Assembly (NCBI GenBank): GCA_023421395.1
Contig: JAEZTL010000033.1
Coordinates: forward strand, 50,984-114,983
Source of the DNA: Bacillota bacterium
GTDB taxonomy: Bacteria > Bacillota > Clostridia > Christensenellales > Aristaeellaceae
Direction: 5' to 3'
Length of the DNA stretch: 64,000 bases
Within the stretch, counting starts at the first letter, position 1; every line of letters begins with the position of its first letter. The position numbers were made by a program, and so were the translations under genes. Shown here one piece after another: positions 1 through 8,424 of this stretch. A model generated the notes under the pieces. That model did not search any database and was not told where the DNA came from. It worked only from the letters and a program-made list of their open reading frames with translations.

Positions 1-165
1 GTCAACGGCAAGGTGCGCGGCCGGATCGACGTGCCCGCGGACTTGACCCGTGACGGCGCGCAAAGCTACTTCTCGGAGAACGAGGCGTTCCAAAAGCTGA
101 TCGAAGGCAAGGCGATCCGCAAGCTGATCTTCGTGCCGGGCAGTCTGGTCAACGTCGTGGTATAA
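1..165 (+). CDS. leuS: Leucyl-tRNA synthetase, C-terminal end (partial)
   Basis: Only the last 54 codons are present and the gene starts before the window. The peptide opens VNGKVRGRIDVPAD and ends KLIFVPGSLVNVVV, which is the conserved C-terminal domain of bacterial LeuRS (the fold that contacts the tRNA elbow). LeuRS charges tRNA-Leu in the cytoplasm. The stop codon TAA (163-165) is followed after 9 bases by a GC-rich hairpin, so leuS probably ends its own transcript before uvrC. Identity is confident from the conserved tail; nothing can be said about the catalytic or editing domains. Confidence 0.9.
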   Translation, partial: VNGKVRGRIDVPADLTRDGAQSYFSENEAFQKLIEGKAIRKLIFVPGSLVNVVV

Positions 166-174
166 TGGTCGGGA

Positions 175-207
175 CCGCCCGCGGTGCGTTTCGCCGCGGG
201 CGGCTTT
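175..207 (+). terminator. Probable terminator after leuS
   Basis: A perfect 10-bp inverted repeat (175-184 with 194-203, 9-base loop) is followed by CTTTC. The stem is strong but the T tract is short. It ends 27 bases before the uvrC start. Confidence 0.55.
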
Positions 208-234
208 CATCACACCCGGAAGGGAGGCGCACGG

Positions 235-2115
235 ATGACGGAATCGCTCAAGGTCAAGCTGGAAAACCTGCCGGATTCCCCCGGTTGCTACCTGATGAAG
301 TCCGAAGGCCAGATCATCTACGTCGGCAAGGCGAAAAACCTGAAAAACCGCGTGCGCCAGTATTTTCAGAGCGCCAAAAACCACTCCCCCAAGGTGCGCG
401 CGATGGTCGAAAAGATCGACGACCTGGACACGGTGCTGGTGGACGGCGAAGTCGAGGCGCTGATGCTGGAGTGCAACCTCATCAAGCTGCACCGGCCCTA
501 CTACAACATCCTGCTGAAGGACGACAAGCAGTACCCGTATCTGGCCATCGACCTCCGGGAGCCCTACCCCGAGGTCGTCGTCCGGCGGGAGCGTAAAGCG
601 GACGGCGCTCGCTACTTCGGGCCTTATCTGGGCGCGACCATCGTACGGGAGATGCTGGACGCGGTCAGGCAGATCTTCCCCATCCGCACCTGCAAGCTGC
701 AGCTCACCGAAGGCATGCGCCTGCGCCCCTGCGTGCACCACGAGATCGGTCAGTGCCTGGCGCCTTGCGCAAGCCTCGTCTCCAGCGCGGACTACCACGC
801 GCTGATCGAAAAGGTCATCGCATTCCTCTCCGGCAAGTACCAGGAGGTGCTGGAAGACCTCCGCGCCCGCATGAAGGAAGCCGCCGCCGGCATGAACTAC
901 GAGCGCGCGGCCATCTACCGCGACCGGATCTATGCCGTCGAGCAGGTGATGCAAAAGCAGAAAGCCACCACCGTCCGGGATGTGGATCAGGACGTGATCG
1001 CCTGCTGTCCGCAGGGGTCGGACGCGCTGGTATCGGTTTTGTCCATGCGGGGCGGCAAGCTCATCGGCGCGGAGCACTATACGCTCCCCCGGGCGGGCGA
1101 CGAGGAGGCGGACGTGGTGCTGGCCCAGTTTATGCTGCAGCACTACCAGGACGCCGCCGCCATCCCGCGCGCCGTGCTGCTGCCGGAACTGCCCGCGGAC
1201 TGGGAGGCCGTGGCCCAGTATCTGACAGGCCTCAAGGGCGTGAAGGTCGCCGTCAACGCGCCGGAGCGGGGCGAGAAGCGGCGGCTCGTGGAGATGGCGG
1301 TGCGCAACAACCTGGAAGAGGCCGCGCTGCGGGAACTCAAACTGCAAAAGAGCTACGAGCGCACCTTCGGCGCGCTGAAGGAACTGGCGGAGGTCCTTGA
1401 ACTCCCCGCCCCGCCCCGGCGCATCGAGGGCTACGACATCTCCAACACCCAGGGCGACCAATCCGTGGGCTCGATGGTGGTCATGCTCGACGGTGCGGCC
1501 GCGCCCAAGGAGTACCGCCATTTCCGCATCAGGACGGTGGAAGGCCCAAACGATTTCCAGTCGATGCACGAAGTCATCCTGCGCCGTTTCACCCACGGCC
1601 TGACGGAAAGGGCCGAGCGCGAGACCCAGGGGCTGCCCGCGCTGGGCGGCAAGTTCTCCGATCTGCCGGACCTGGTGCTGATCGACGGCGGACGCGGGCA
1701 GCTGAACGAGGCGATGAAGGCGATGCACGAGGCGGGCGCGAATGTGCGCATGTTCGGTCTGGCCAAGCGCATCGAGGAGATCGTATTGCCGGAGGCGGAG
1801 GAATCGCTGCTGCTGGACCGTCACAGCCCGGCGCTGCACCTGATCCAACGGCTTCGGGACGAAGCGCACCGCTTCGGCATCACCCACCACCGGAAGCTGC
1901 GCGCCAAAAAGTCCGCCACGTCGTCGCTGGACGGCATCCCCGGCGTGGGCGCGAAGAAGAAAAAGGCGCTGCTGACGCATTTTCGCACCGTCGAGGCGCT
2001 GAAAAACGCCTCCGAGGAAGCGCTGTGCGGCGCGGAGGGCGTCGGCCCCGCGCTGGCAAAAATCATCTACGACCATTTTCATCCTGAGAAAGGCGGAGAA
2101 AAACATGGGTTATGA
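235..2115 (+). CDS. uvrC: Excinuclease ABC subunit C
   Basis: UvrC makes both incisions in nucleotide-excision repair after UvrA2B loads on damaged DNA. The 626-residue protein has the full family layout: GIY-YIG nuclease domain at about residues 14-90 (GCYLMK, then IIYVGKAKNLKNRVRQYF), a UVR motif near 205-235 that contacts UvrB, an RNase H-like endonuclease domain with GYDIS (Asp401) and LIDGGRGQL (Asp484), and C-terminal helix-hairpin-helix repeats from about 568 (IPGVGAKKKKALL). I chose ATG 235 because AGGGAGG lies at 221-227; a GTG at 184 is in frame but sits inside the leuS terminator. The 3' end overlaps pepV by 11 bases, so the two are probably co-transcribed. Confidence 0.97.
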   Translation: MTESLKVKLENLPDSPGCYLMKSEGQIIYVGKAKNLKNRVRQYFQSAKNHSPKVRAMVEKIDDLDTVLVDGEVEALMLECNLIKLHRPYYNILLKDDKQYPYLAIDLREPYPEVVVRRERKADGARYFGPYLGATIVREMLDAVRQIFPIRTCKLQLTEGMRLRPCVHHEIGQCLAPCASLVSSADYHALIEKVIAFLSGKYQEVLEDLRARMKEAAAGMNYERAAIYRDRIYAVEQVMQKQKATTVRDVDQDVIACCPQGSDALVSVLSMRGGKLIGAEHYTLPRAGDEEADVVLAQFMLQHYQDAAAIPRAVLLPELPADWEAVAQYLTGLKGVKVAVNAPERGEKRRLVEMAVRNNLEEAALRELKLQKSYERTFGALKELAEVLELPAPPRRIEGYDISNTQGDQSVGSMVVMLDGAAAPKEYRHFRIRTVEGPNDFQSMHEVILRRFTHGLTERAERETQGLPALGGKFSDLPDLVLIDGGRGQLNEAMKAMHEAGANVRMFGLAKRIEEIVLPEAEESLLLDRHSPALHLIQRLRDEAHRFGITHHRKLRAKKSATSSLDGIPGVGAKKKKALLTHFRTVEALKNASEEALCGAEGVGPALAKIIYDHFHPEKGGEKHGL

Positions 2116-3520
2116 GAAGCTGGACGCCATCGTCACGTCCTATCGGGAAGAACTGCTGGAAAAGCTGAAGCATTGGATTTCCATCCCCAGCGTTCAGGCG
2201 CCTAGGTGCGCCGACAACGCGCCCTTCGGGCCCGAAGTGCGCCGCATGCTGGACCTTTTCCTGGCGGACGCGCGGGCCATGGGCTTTGACGTTCGGGATT
2301 TTGACGGCTATTGCGCCCACGCCGAGATGGGCGAGGGGACGAAGACCATGGGCATTCTGGCACACCTCGACGTGGTGCCGCTGGGTGACGGCTGGGTGTA
2401 CAATCCCACCGGAGGCGAAATCGAGGACGGGCGCGTCTACGGCCGCGGCGTCTCCGACGACAAGGGACCGGCGCTGGGTGCGCTCTACGCCATGCGCGCG
2501 GTGCGCGAGGCGGGCATTCCGTTGAAGCACCGGGTGCGCTTGATCGCCGGCTGCGACGAGGAAACCGGCATGACCGACATGGCCTACTACCGGGCACATT
2601 CTGACCTGCCGGACTACGGCTTCTCTCCCGACGCGGAATACCCTCTCATCAACATCGAAAAGGGCGGGCTGAACCTAATGCTGACCGCCGAGGCGGACGG
2701 CGCAGCCGGCGCGAATATCCCGCTGTACTCTATGGAAGCGGGCGTTCGCGTGAACGTGGTGCCGGGCGTCGCCACCGCCGTGGTGGGCACGGAGCGCATA
2801 CCGCTGGCGCAGCTTCGCGAGGCGCTCGCATCGGTCGTCCGGACGCACCCCGGCTTTGCCCTTTCCGCCGGGGACGCGGGCGGCGCCCGCGCGAAGATCA
2901 CCGCCACCGGCATTTCCGCCCACGCGTCGATGCCGCACCTGGGCGTCAACGCCGCGGGCATGCTGCTGGTGGCGCTCAACGAAATCGGCGCGGGCGGCGC
3001 GATCCGCCGGGCCATTGAGGGGCTGGCCGCGGTGGTCGGTCTGACCCACGACGGCGCAGGGCTGGGCATCGCCATCTCGGACGAGGCGTCCGGCGCGCTG
3101 ACCTCGAACCTCGGTATTCTGCGCTATGACGGACAGAAGCTCTCCGCCGAGCTGGACAACCGCTACCCGATCTCCGCCGACGAGCCGGCGATGCTCGCCG
3201 CCGCTGCCCGCGCCATGGCGCCCTGGGGCGTGGAAGCGGCCATCCTTCGCAGTCATCCGCCGCTGCACGTGCCTGCGGACAGCGAGGTCGTCCGCGGCCT
3301 CCTCGAGGTCTATCATGAGGCCACGGGCCTCCCGGCCTACCCCATCGCCATCGGCGGCGGCACCTATTCCCGCACGATGCCCAATACCGTCGCCTTCGGC
3401 ATCACCTTCCCCGGCGATACGGAAACCTGTCACATGCCCGACGAGTACGTGGAAATCGACAAGTTCATGCTGGCGGTCCGGATCATGGCCCGCGCCATTG
3501 CGCGGCTTGCGGGGGCGTAA
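2105..3520 (+). CDS. pepV: M20 family dipeptidase (PepV type)
   Basis: A 471-residue cytoplasmic metallopeptidase of the M20 family, close to PepV/Sapep, which hydrolyses dipeptides using two zinc or manganese ions. Visible metal and catalytic positions are HLD (His87, Asp89), the GRGVSDDKGP block (Asp118/119) and the EE pair (Glu152/153) in CDEETGM. The IGGGTYSRTMPN stretch near the C-terminus is typical of the PepV lid and catalytic region. The start overlaps the uvrC end by 11 bases, and GAGAAAGGCGG within the uvrC 3' end serves as the ribosome binding site. A terminator hairpin follows at 3611. Annotation as a generic M20 peptidase is secure; the exact substrate is inferred from family. 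Confidence 0.93.
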   Translation: MGYEKLDAIVTSYREELLEKLKHWISIPSVQAPRCADNAPFGPEVRRMLDLFLADARAMGFDVRDFDGYCAHAEMGEGTKTMGILAHLDVVPLGDGWVYNPTGGEIEDGRVYGRGVSDDKGPALGALYAMRAVREAGIPLKHRVRLIAGCDEETGMTDMAYYRAHSDLPDYGFSPDAEYPLINIEKGGLNLMLTAEADGAAGANIPLYSMEAGVRVNVVPGVATAVVGTERIPLAQLREALASVVRTHPGFALSAGDAGGARAKITATGISAHASMPHLGVNAAGMLLVALNEIGAGGAIRRAIEGLAAVVGLTHDGAGLGIAISDEASGALTSNLGILRYDGQKLSAELDNRYPISADEPAMLAAAARAMAPWGVEAAILRSHPPLHVPADSEVVRGLLEVYHEATGLPAYPIAIGGGTYSRTMPNTVAFGITFPGDTETCHMPDEYVEIDKFMLAVRIMARAIARLAGA

Positions 3521-3610
3521 GCGGCGCGATACGCAGGAGGAACCCGAAAATTGCCTCAGGCCCCAAGGGCGCGGCCGCCCGCCATCCATAATGTGAGACA
3601 TACTTTCAAT

Positions 3611-3650
3611 CGATTCCGGCGGCATGAACGCCGGAATCGCGTTTCTTCCC
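3611..3650 (+). terminator. Terminator after pepV
   Basis: An 11-bp perfect stem (3611-3621 with 3629-3639) with a 7-base loop, then GTTTCTTCCCC. It lies 90 bases downstream of pepV. Confidence 0.6.
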
Positions 3651-3780
3651 CCAGTGCGTAAACCGGCGGGAAGAAGCAGCCCATAAGCCAGCGCGTCGAC
3701 CGGAGACGCTGAAGAATCCGGGGAGCGCGGGCATTCTCCTTTCGCATCAAAAAACACACCGTATTTATTGGTACTTCAAG
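3640..3780 (+). other. Possible small structured RNA between two terminators
   Basis: No protein gene is supported between pepV (3520) and the next gene (3958). The 140 bases between hairpins 3611-3639 and 3781-3808 can fold: GGAAGAAGCAGCCC (near 3669-3682) pairs with GGGCATTCTCC (near 3739-3749) through three short helices, with an internal hairpin GCGTC/GACGC near 3692-3708 and outer TGCG/CGCA pairing. A CATAAT element lies at 3587-3592. Together these suggest a short transcript ending at the strong terminator 3813. It has the size of a 6S- or SRP-type RNA, but I could not match the hallmark sequences of either. Confidence 0.3.
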
Positions 3781-3813
3781 GCACAGGGCGGTCCGCGCCG
3801 CCCTGTGCTTTTT
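3781..3813 (+). terminator. Strong intrinsic terminator, transcript unknown
   Basis: A perfect 11-bp stem (3781-3791 with 3798-3808), 6-base loop, then five T (3809-3813). It points rightward, and no open reading frame ends just upstream, so it probably closes a non-coding RNA or a read-through transcript from pepV. Confidence 0.75.
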
Positions 3814-3957
3814 GATGCAGCCATGCCACATTTTTCCTGCCAATTCATGGAAAAACCGCATGGAGGCCCCATGGTTCGCTCATACTTTTCCACAAATGGA
3901 ACAGTTCGACACACGAAAACGTCGAAAAACTGATTCCATGCGCTTTGGAGGTTGATG

Positions 3958-5760
3958 ATGAAACATTGGAACCCTCGAAGGCCGCTGGCGGTGGCGCTGT
4001 CCCTTCTTCTGCTTTTGGGCATTTCTTCCACGGGCCGCGCGTTTTCCTGGCCCTGGAGCCAGCCGTCGGAAGAAGTCTTCGCCCAGGATACGCCCGAGCC
4101 CACGATCGCACCTTCCCCCACGCCGGCCCCGGTCGAGCCGCGCTCGACGGACGAGACGGCTCTGCTTCGGGTATTTCTCAAGTCGTTGGAGTCGCCGGTG
4201 GCGCTGGGCATCACGCTGACCGGGCCTTATTCGATTGAAAACGACAGCGGATTTCGCTTCGCCGCCAATACCGACCTCTCTGTCGCCGTGGACGGCGGCA
4301 ACCTGTACCTCGCCTGCGGCGGACTGACCCTCAACATGGGCACCAGTCTGACGCTGACCCGCGCCGCCTCGGACGCCCCCCACACCGGACTGATTCTCCA
4401 CGAGACCGGGCGCGAGAACGTCTACTGCGGAGACCTGACGCTGACCATCGACGGCGGCGCGATCCAACCGGTGGTCACCCTCGACATTGAGGACTACCTC
4501 TATGGCGTCGTGCCCTACGAAATGAGCGATTCCTTCCCCATCGAGGCGTTGAAGGCCCAGGCGGTGGCGGCCCGTACCTACGCGATGAGCCGCAAGTCCG
4601 GCGCGGGGGCCCGCGCCTACGACGTGGTGGACACCACCGCCGATCAGGTGTTTCGCGGTCTGGACCCGGACACCGAAAACGCCATCGCCGCCGTGGACGC
4701 CACCCGCGGCGTGGTGGGCTTCTATAAAGACACCTACGCTACCTGCTATTTCTCCGCCTCGAACGGCGGTCAGACGGTGCTGCCCAACCAGATCTGGGGC
4801 TATTCCGGCGACTACGGCTACCTGGATGTCCGGGATGATCCTTACGACCTGGCCAACCCTTCCAGCGTGGTCAAGCGGCTGAATATCCCCGCTGACGGCG
4901 GCGCGCTGCCCAGCCGAATGATTCGGACGCTCAAGAGCGGTCTCGCGGAGCAGATGGCGGCGCTGGGCTGCAGCGAGGAACTCGCCGACATCGGCATCGT
5001 GAAGGTACTCGCCGTCACGCCCGCCGCGCCCAAGTTCGGCGATGGCAACCGCATGTTCACCCGGCTGGATGTGACCATGCAGGTGCGTGCGAAAAAGTTC
5101 ACCCAGCTGACGCCGGAGGAGGCCGCCCAGTCGTCCGCCACCTACCGCGCGGACGTGGTGGTGCTGGATCAGCCGTTGACGGCGGGCCTCGACATCTACG
5201 ACGATCTCAAGCCCAACTACGGCCTCAAGATCAACGCCGCCAACTGCGAAGTGACCGGCGTCGTGGAAAACGCCCTCGCCGACGGCAGCATCGCTTCCTT
5301 CGAAGTGGAGACGCGCCGGTTCGGCCACGGCGTGGGCCTGAGCCAGCGCGGCGCGCAGCAGATGGCGGGGAAAGAGGATTTCCAGTGGACGGACATCCTT
5401 CACTTCTACTACCCCGGCATGTCGCTGGTGGAGATGGATTACCGGCGCGCGCCGCTTCAGGCGCTGGAGGATCTGCCCGCCAACCTGGGCCGCGCCCGGC
5501 CGCGCCCCACGCCCAAGCCCACCCCGGCCCCGCTGCCCGCGCTGACCGGGAACGAGTACTACGCCCGCGTCGTCTTGGGTTCCAAGAGTTCCACCCTCAA
5601 CGTGCGGGCCGAGCCCTCCACCGGCGCGGCCATCAAGGGGATCATCGAGCACAATGCGCGGCTGATCGTGATGGAGGACCTCGACGGCGGCTGGGCCCAC
5701 ATTAAGACGGCGGAGATCGAGGGCTACGTTTCCACCGCGTACATTAAGAAGGAATCGTGA
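3958..5760 (+). CDS. Secreted SpoIID/LytB domain protein with C-terminal SH3 domain
   Basis: The 600-residue product starts with a signal peptide (ALSLLLLLGISSTGRA) and a Thr/Pro-rich linker (EPTIAPSPTPAPVEP). The central part, about residues 170-490, is a SpoIID domain: LDIEDYLYGVVPYEMSDSFP, then EALKAQAVAARTYAM, with the VPxEM glutamate used for catalysis in SpoIID and later GHGVGLSQRGAQQMA. SpoIID-type enzymes are lytic transglycosylases acting on glycan strands lacking stem peptides. A second Pro-rich linker (PRPTPKPTPAP) leads to a bacterial SH3 domain (LNVRAEP ... GYVSTAYI) that probably binds cell wall. It is longer than SpoIID itself (about 340 aa), so it may be a vegetative LytB-like protein and not the engulfment enzyme. 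ATG 3958 is chosen because GGAGG lies at 3947-3951; TTG 3952 and ATG 3955 are alternatives. Confidence 0.88.
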   Translation: MKHWNPRRPLAVALSLLLLLGISSTGRAFSWPWSQPSEEVFAQDTPEPTIAPSPTPAPVEPRSTDETALLRVFLKSLESPVALGITLTGPYSIENDSGFRFAANTDLSVAVDGGNLYLACGGLTLNMGTSLTLTRAASDAPHTGLILHETGRENVYCGDLTLTIDGGAIQPVVTLDIEDYLYGVVPYEMSDSFPIEALKAQAVAARTYAMSRKSGAGARAYDVVDTTADQVFRGLDPDTENAIAAVDATRGVVGFYKDTYATCYFSASNGGQTVLPNQIWGYSGDYGYLDVRDDPYDLANPSSVVKRLNIPADGGALPSRMIRTLKSGLAEQMAALGCSEELADIGIVKVLAVTPAAPKFGDGNRMFTRLDVTMQVRAKKFTQLTPEEAAQSSATYRADVVVLDQPLTAGLDIYDDLKPNYGLKINAANCEVTGVVENALADGSIASFEVETRRFGHGVGLSQRGAQQMAGKEDFQWTDILHFYYPGMSLVEMDYRRAPLQALEDLPANLGRARPRPTPKPTPAPLPALTGNEYYARVVLGSKSSTLNVRAEPSTGAAIKGIIEHNARLIVMEDLDGGWAHIKTAEIEGYVSTAYIKKES

Positions 5761-5798
5761 CCAAACGGTGAACGATTCTGGAAACAAAACCCGCTCCG

Positions 5799-5827
5799 TT
5801 GCATAGTTAACGAAATTCGATTACAAT
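5799..5827 (+). promoter_or_regulatory. Sigma-A promoter for the first C14 protease
   Basis: TTGCAT (5799-5804), 17-base spacer, TACAAT (5822-5827). The predicted start near 5834 leaves a leader of about 37 bases. The sequence TACAATACACT resembles the -10 region of the second C14 gene at 26263. Confidence 0.7.
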
Positions 5828-5870
5828 ACACTCATCCGGCCGGCGGCATGCCGGAGAGATGAGGTGAACC

Positions 5871-7838
5871 ATGAGGCGAACGGGAGTATTTTGCGCGCTG
5901 GCGCTGACGCTCTTGTTCGCCTTGTGCGCTGTCCGAACAGTCTGGGCCGAGACCGGGGACGACCAGACCGTGCTCATTAACCAGCGGCTTTCGGTATTCT
6001 CCGCCGAGGCACGGTATACCTTCACCGCCCCTTCCAACAACCTCTATACCTTCCGAAGCTTCGAAGTCGGCGGTGTATCGGGCATCCTCTACCGCTATGG
6101 CGACGCCGCTCCCATCGCTCAGGGCGAGGGTTTCAACTTTTCCGCGCGCCTTATTTCCGGAGCGCGATATCTGCTGGTGGTGAAAAACGGTGAGGGCGCG
6201 CAGGTGGAAATCATGCGCGACGCGCTCGGGCGCAGCTTTGACCGGCCCATCCAGCTTGGCAACCTGGCCGACGGCTACGATAAGGTGATCGCCCGCCCCT
6301 ACGACACCCACTGGTACGCCTTCACCGCGCCGTCAAACGGCACGTATGTGATTGCCACGTCGTCCGAAATCGACACGCTGGGGTACCTGATGGACGCGTC
6401 CGGACAGGTGCTCGCCACTTCGGACGACGCCTATTCCTCTTACGAGCGCAACTTTCTGATGGAAGTCGGGCTGACCGCCGGGCAGGGCTATCTGCTCCGC
6501 GTCAGCGCCAAGGGAAACATGACCGGCGCCTATCACCTGTCGGTGCTGGAGCCGGAGGAAGGCGCGCCGTCCCTTGAGGCGCTGACGATGAGCCTGGATC
6601 GCGTCATGCTCCGCTCCGGCGATGTGACGCAGCTGAGCGCAGCAGCGGCGCCGGACGGCGCACAGGCCTTCGTCCGGTGGGTATCCACCGACCTTGCGGT
6701 AGCCAAAGTCACCCAGCAAGGCGAAGTCATCGCCATCTCGCCCGGCGAGTGTGACGTCATCGCCTATTCCGGCGGGCGGGCCGAGGCGAAATGCCGGGTG
6801 ACGGTGCAGTCAATCCCGCTCAAGGAAGTGCACTTTGAACTGGATGCGCTGGAGCTTCCCCGCAGGCAGACCGCCGCGCTCCATTACGCGGTGATGCCGC
6901 TGGACGCCAGCAACCAGCGGATGGGCTTCTCCAGCTCCGATGAATCCGTAGCCACGGTGGACGGCAGCGGCGTGGTCACCGCCGTGGCCGAGGGGCAGGC
7001 GATCATCACCGTGACCAGCGCGGACGGCGGCTATCAGAGCAGCCTGACCGTCACCGTTTCCCGTGCGGAGCCGGTGTACCGGGCGCTGCTCGTGGGCGAA
7101 CAGCGGTATGTGGATGGGCGGCTTCGCACCGGCTCGATCAACACCACCCAGGGCATGGCGGATCTCCTGGCCAACTCCGGCGCACCCGGCGGCTACAAGG
7201 TGACGATGAAGCTCGACAGCACCCGCAAGGAACTGGTTCAGGCGATCCGGGACGCCTTCAGGGATGCGGAGCCCACGGACGTCTCGCTGTTCTACATCAA
7301 CTGCCACGGCGGCTTCGACTCCGGCCGCGCGTGGCTGGAGCTTCACGACGGCTCGCGCGTCACCGCCATCCAGCTGGAGCAGATCCTCCGAAAGATCCCC
7401 GGCACGGTGATTGTGATGATCGACTGCTGCCAAAGCGGCGCTTTTCTGAGCACCACCGCTCACTATGACTTCAACCGGGGCGTGACCCAGGCCTTTTCCC
7501 GGGGCGCGGCCTCCGGCTTTGTGAAGAGCAAGTACCGGGTGATGACCTCCTCCAGCTCCACCCAGGACAGCTACCGAATCTCCTTCGACGGCGCGGACAG
7601 CGAAGCGGCGATGGCCACGGTGTTCGTCCGGTCGCTGTGCGAGGCGGGCGGCTGGGACCTGATCAAGGACCGCAAGACCTCCATGCGCGCGGACCTCGAC
7701 AAGAACCGCGTCGTGAGCTTTGAGGAGGCCTACCTCTATACCCGCCGCAGAGTCCGGCAGTACCTGTCACGCTCCACCGTGCTTCAGGACGTGCAGGTAT
7801 TTCCCAGAGGCGCGATGCTCGCCATGTTTTCGCGCTGA
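5871..7838 (+). CDS. Secreted caspase-like (C14) protease with PPC-like and Big_2 domains
   Basis: A 655-residue exported protein. A signal peptide (about 1-26, ending VWAE) is followed by two beta-rich modules that each contain a YTFTAPSNN/YAFTAPSNG motif (about 40-130 and 135-225), like pre-peptidase C-terminal domains. Two bacterial Ig-like Big_2 repeats (about 235-400) come next. The C-terminal part (about 405-655) is a peptidase C14 domain: YRALLVGEQRY opens it, FYINCHGG carries catalytic His479, and VIMIDCCQSG-like sequence carries Cys520. Metacaspase-like C14 enzymes cleave after basic residues, but specificity here is not known. An FxxxxSRS/VFPRG tail is shared in style with the other two C14 proteins in this window. 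GAGGTGA lies before ATG 5871. It has its own promoter and terminator, so it is monocistronic. Confidence 0.88.
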   Translation: MRRTGVFCALALTLLFALCAVRTVWAETGDDQTVLINQRLSVFSAEARYTFTAPSNNLYTFRSFEVGGVSGILYRYGDAAPIAQGEGFNFSARLISGARYLLVVKNGEGAQVEIMRDALGRSFDRPIQLGNLADGYDKVIARPYDTHWYAFTAPSNGTYVIATSSEIDTLGYLMDASGQVLATSDDAYSSYERNFLMEVGLTAGQGYLLRVSAKGNMTGAYHLSVLEPEEGAPSLEALTMSLDRVMLRSGDVTQLSAAAAPDGAQAFVRWVSTDLAVAKVTQQGEVIAISPGECDVIAYSGGRAEAKCRVTVQSIPLKEVHFELDALELPRRQTAALHYAVMPLDASNQRMGFSSSDESVATVDGSGVVTAVAEGQAIITVTSADGGYQSSLTVTVSRAEPVYRALLVGEQRYVDGRLRTGSINTTQGMADLLANSGAPGGYKVTMKLDSTRKELVQAIRDAFRDAEPTDVSLFYINCHGGFDSGRAWLELHDGSRVTAIQLEQILRKIPGTVIVMIDCCQSGAFLSTTAHYDFNRGVTQAFSRGAASGFVKSKYRVMTSSSSTQDSYRISFDGADSEAAMATVFVRSLCEAGGWDLIKDRKTSMRADLDKNRVVSFEEAYLYTRRRVRQYLSRSTVLQDVQVFPRGAMLAMFSR

Positions 7839-7871
7839 CGGCGGCTTCGCGGGGTTTACCGGCAGACTTTC

Positions 7872-7898
7872 GGCCGGCGGCATAAGCCGCCGGCCTTT
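7872..7898 (+). terminator. Terminator after the first C14 protease
   Basis: A perfect 10-bp stem (7872-7881 with 7886-7895), ATAA loop, then TTT. Confidence 0.75.
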
Positions 7899-7912
7899 AT
7901 GCCGTCGACAAA

Positions 7913-7936
7913 GCCCCCGGTGTGAGTGCCGGGGGC
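7913..7936 (-). terminator. Possible reverse-strand terminator
   Basis: An 8-bp stem (7913-7920 with 7929-7936). Read on the reverse strand it is followed by TTTGTC. It could end the transcript of the reverse gene at 8059-8382, but the T tract is weak. A second reverse-strand hairpin (GCACCAAA/TTTGGTGC, about 8012-8043) lies between. Confidence 0.4.
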
Positions 7937-8058
7937 GAAAACCATTCCATCCGTCAGCGCGCCGCCTGAAAATGCATGCGGATTTCAGACGTGCGCCGTC
8001 TTCCACCGCACCAAATAAACCGCCGAAAGGTTTTTGGTGCCAGAAGGCAGGAGGCGAA

Positions 8059-8382
8059 TCAGGGCGCCACGGTGGGGACGGGCGTGGCGGTGGCGGCCGC
8101 CACCGGGTTCAGCAGCCATTTGGCGTCGAGGTTCTCGATCCCGGCGGCGATGACATCGCCATACACCGCGATGAGCGCAAGCGAAAGCGCGAATGCGATC
8201 AACGTCAGCACCAATACCGCGATGCAGAAGTTCCGCTTGGAGGCGCGCTTGCAGGTGATCGCCCACACGAACAGCATGATAATGTTGACGCCTGGAATGG
8301 CCAGTACGATCAGAGTACCAATCCAGTTCATGACCGAAACAACGCTTCTTCTGCCGAACTCCCTCGTCCCATCCTGACCCAT
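8059..8382 (-). CDS. Small two-helix membrane protein, unknown function
   Basis: A 107-residue protein with a hydrophilic start (MGQDGTREFGRRS), two hydrophobic helices (about 18-41, GTLIVLAIPGVNIIMLFVWAI, and 53-77, IAVLVLTLIAFALSLALIAVY) joined by a basic CKRASKRN loop, and an Ala/Thr/Pro-rich tail (TATPVPTVAP). I do not recognise a family beyond this general shape. An AAGGGGA motif precedes ATG 8382. It lies 42 bases downstream of the amidohydrolase on the same strand and may share its transcript. Confidence 0.65.
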   Translation of the reverse strand: MGQDGTREFGRRSVVSVMNWIGTLIVLAIPGVNIIMLFVWAITCKRASKRNFCIAVLVLTLIAFALSLALIAVYGDVIAAGIENLDAKWLLNPVAAATATPVPTVAP

Positions 8383-8424
8383 TTGGATATCCCCTTCCGT
8401 AAATCAGTTGTTTGTTTGCTCTTA

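Noticed and set aside
3640..3813. Identity as 6S RNA or SRP RNA
   Set aside because: Size and folding fit roughly, but the SRP GGAA tetraloop context and a clear 6S central bulge could not be confirmed by eye.
3880..5787. A reverse-strand open frame of about 635 codons across the SpoIID gene
   Set aside because: It mirrors the SpoIID gene in GC-rich DNA, has no ribosome binding site, and its protein is low complexity (Gly/Arg/His-rich).
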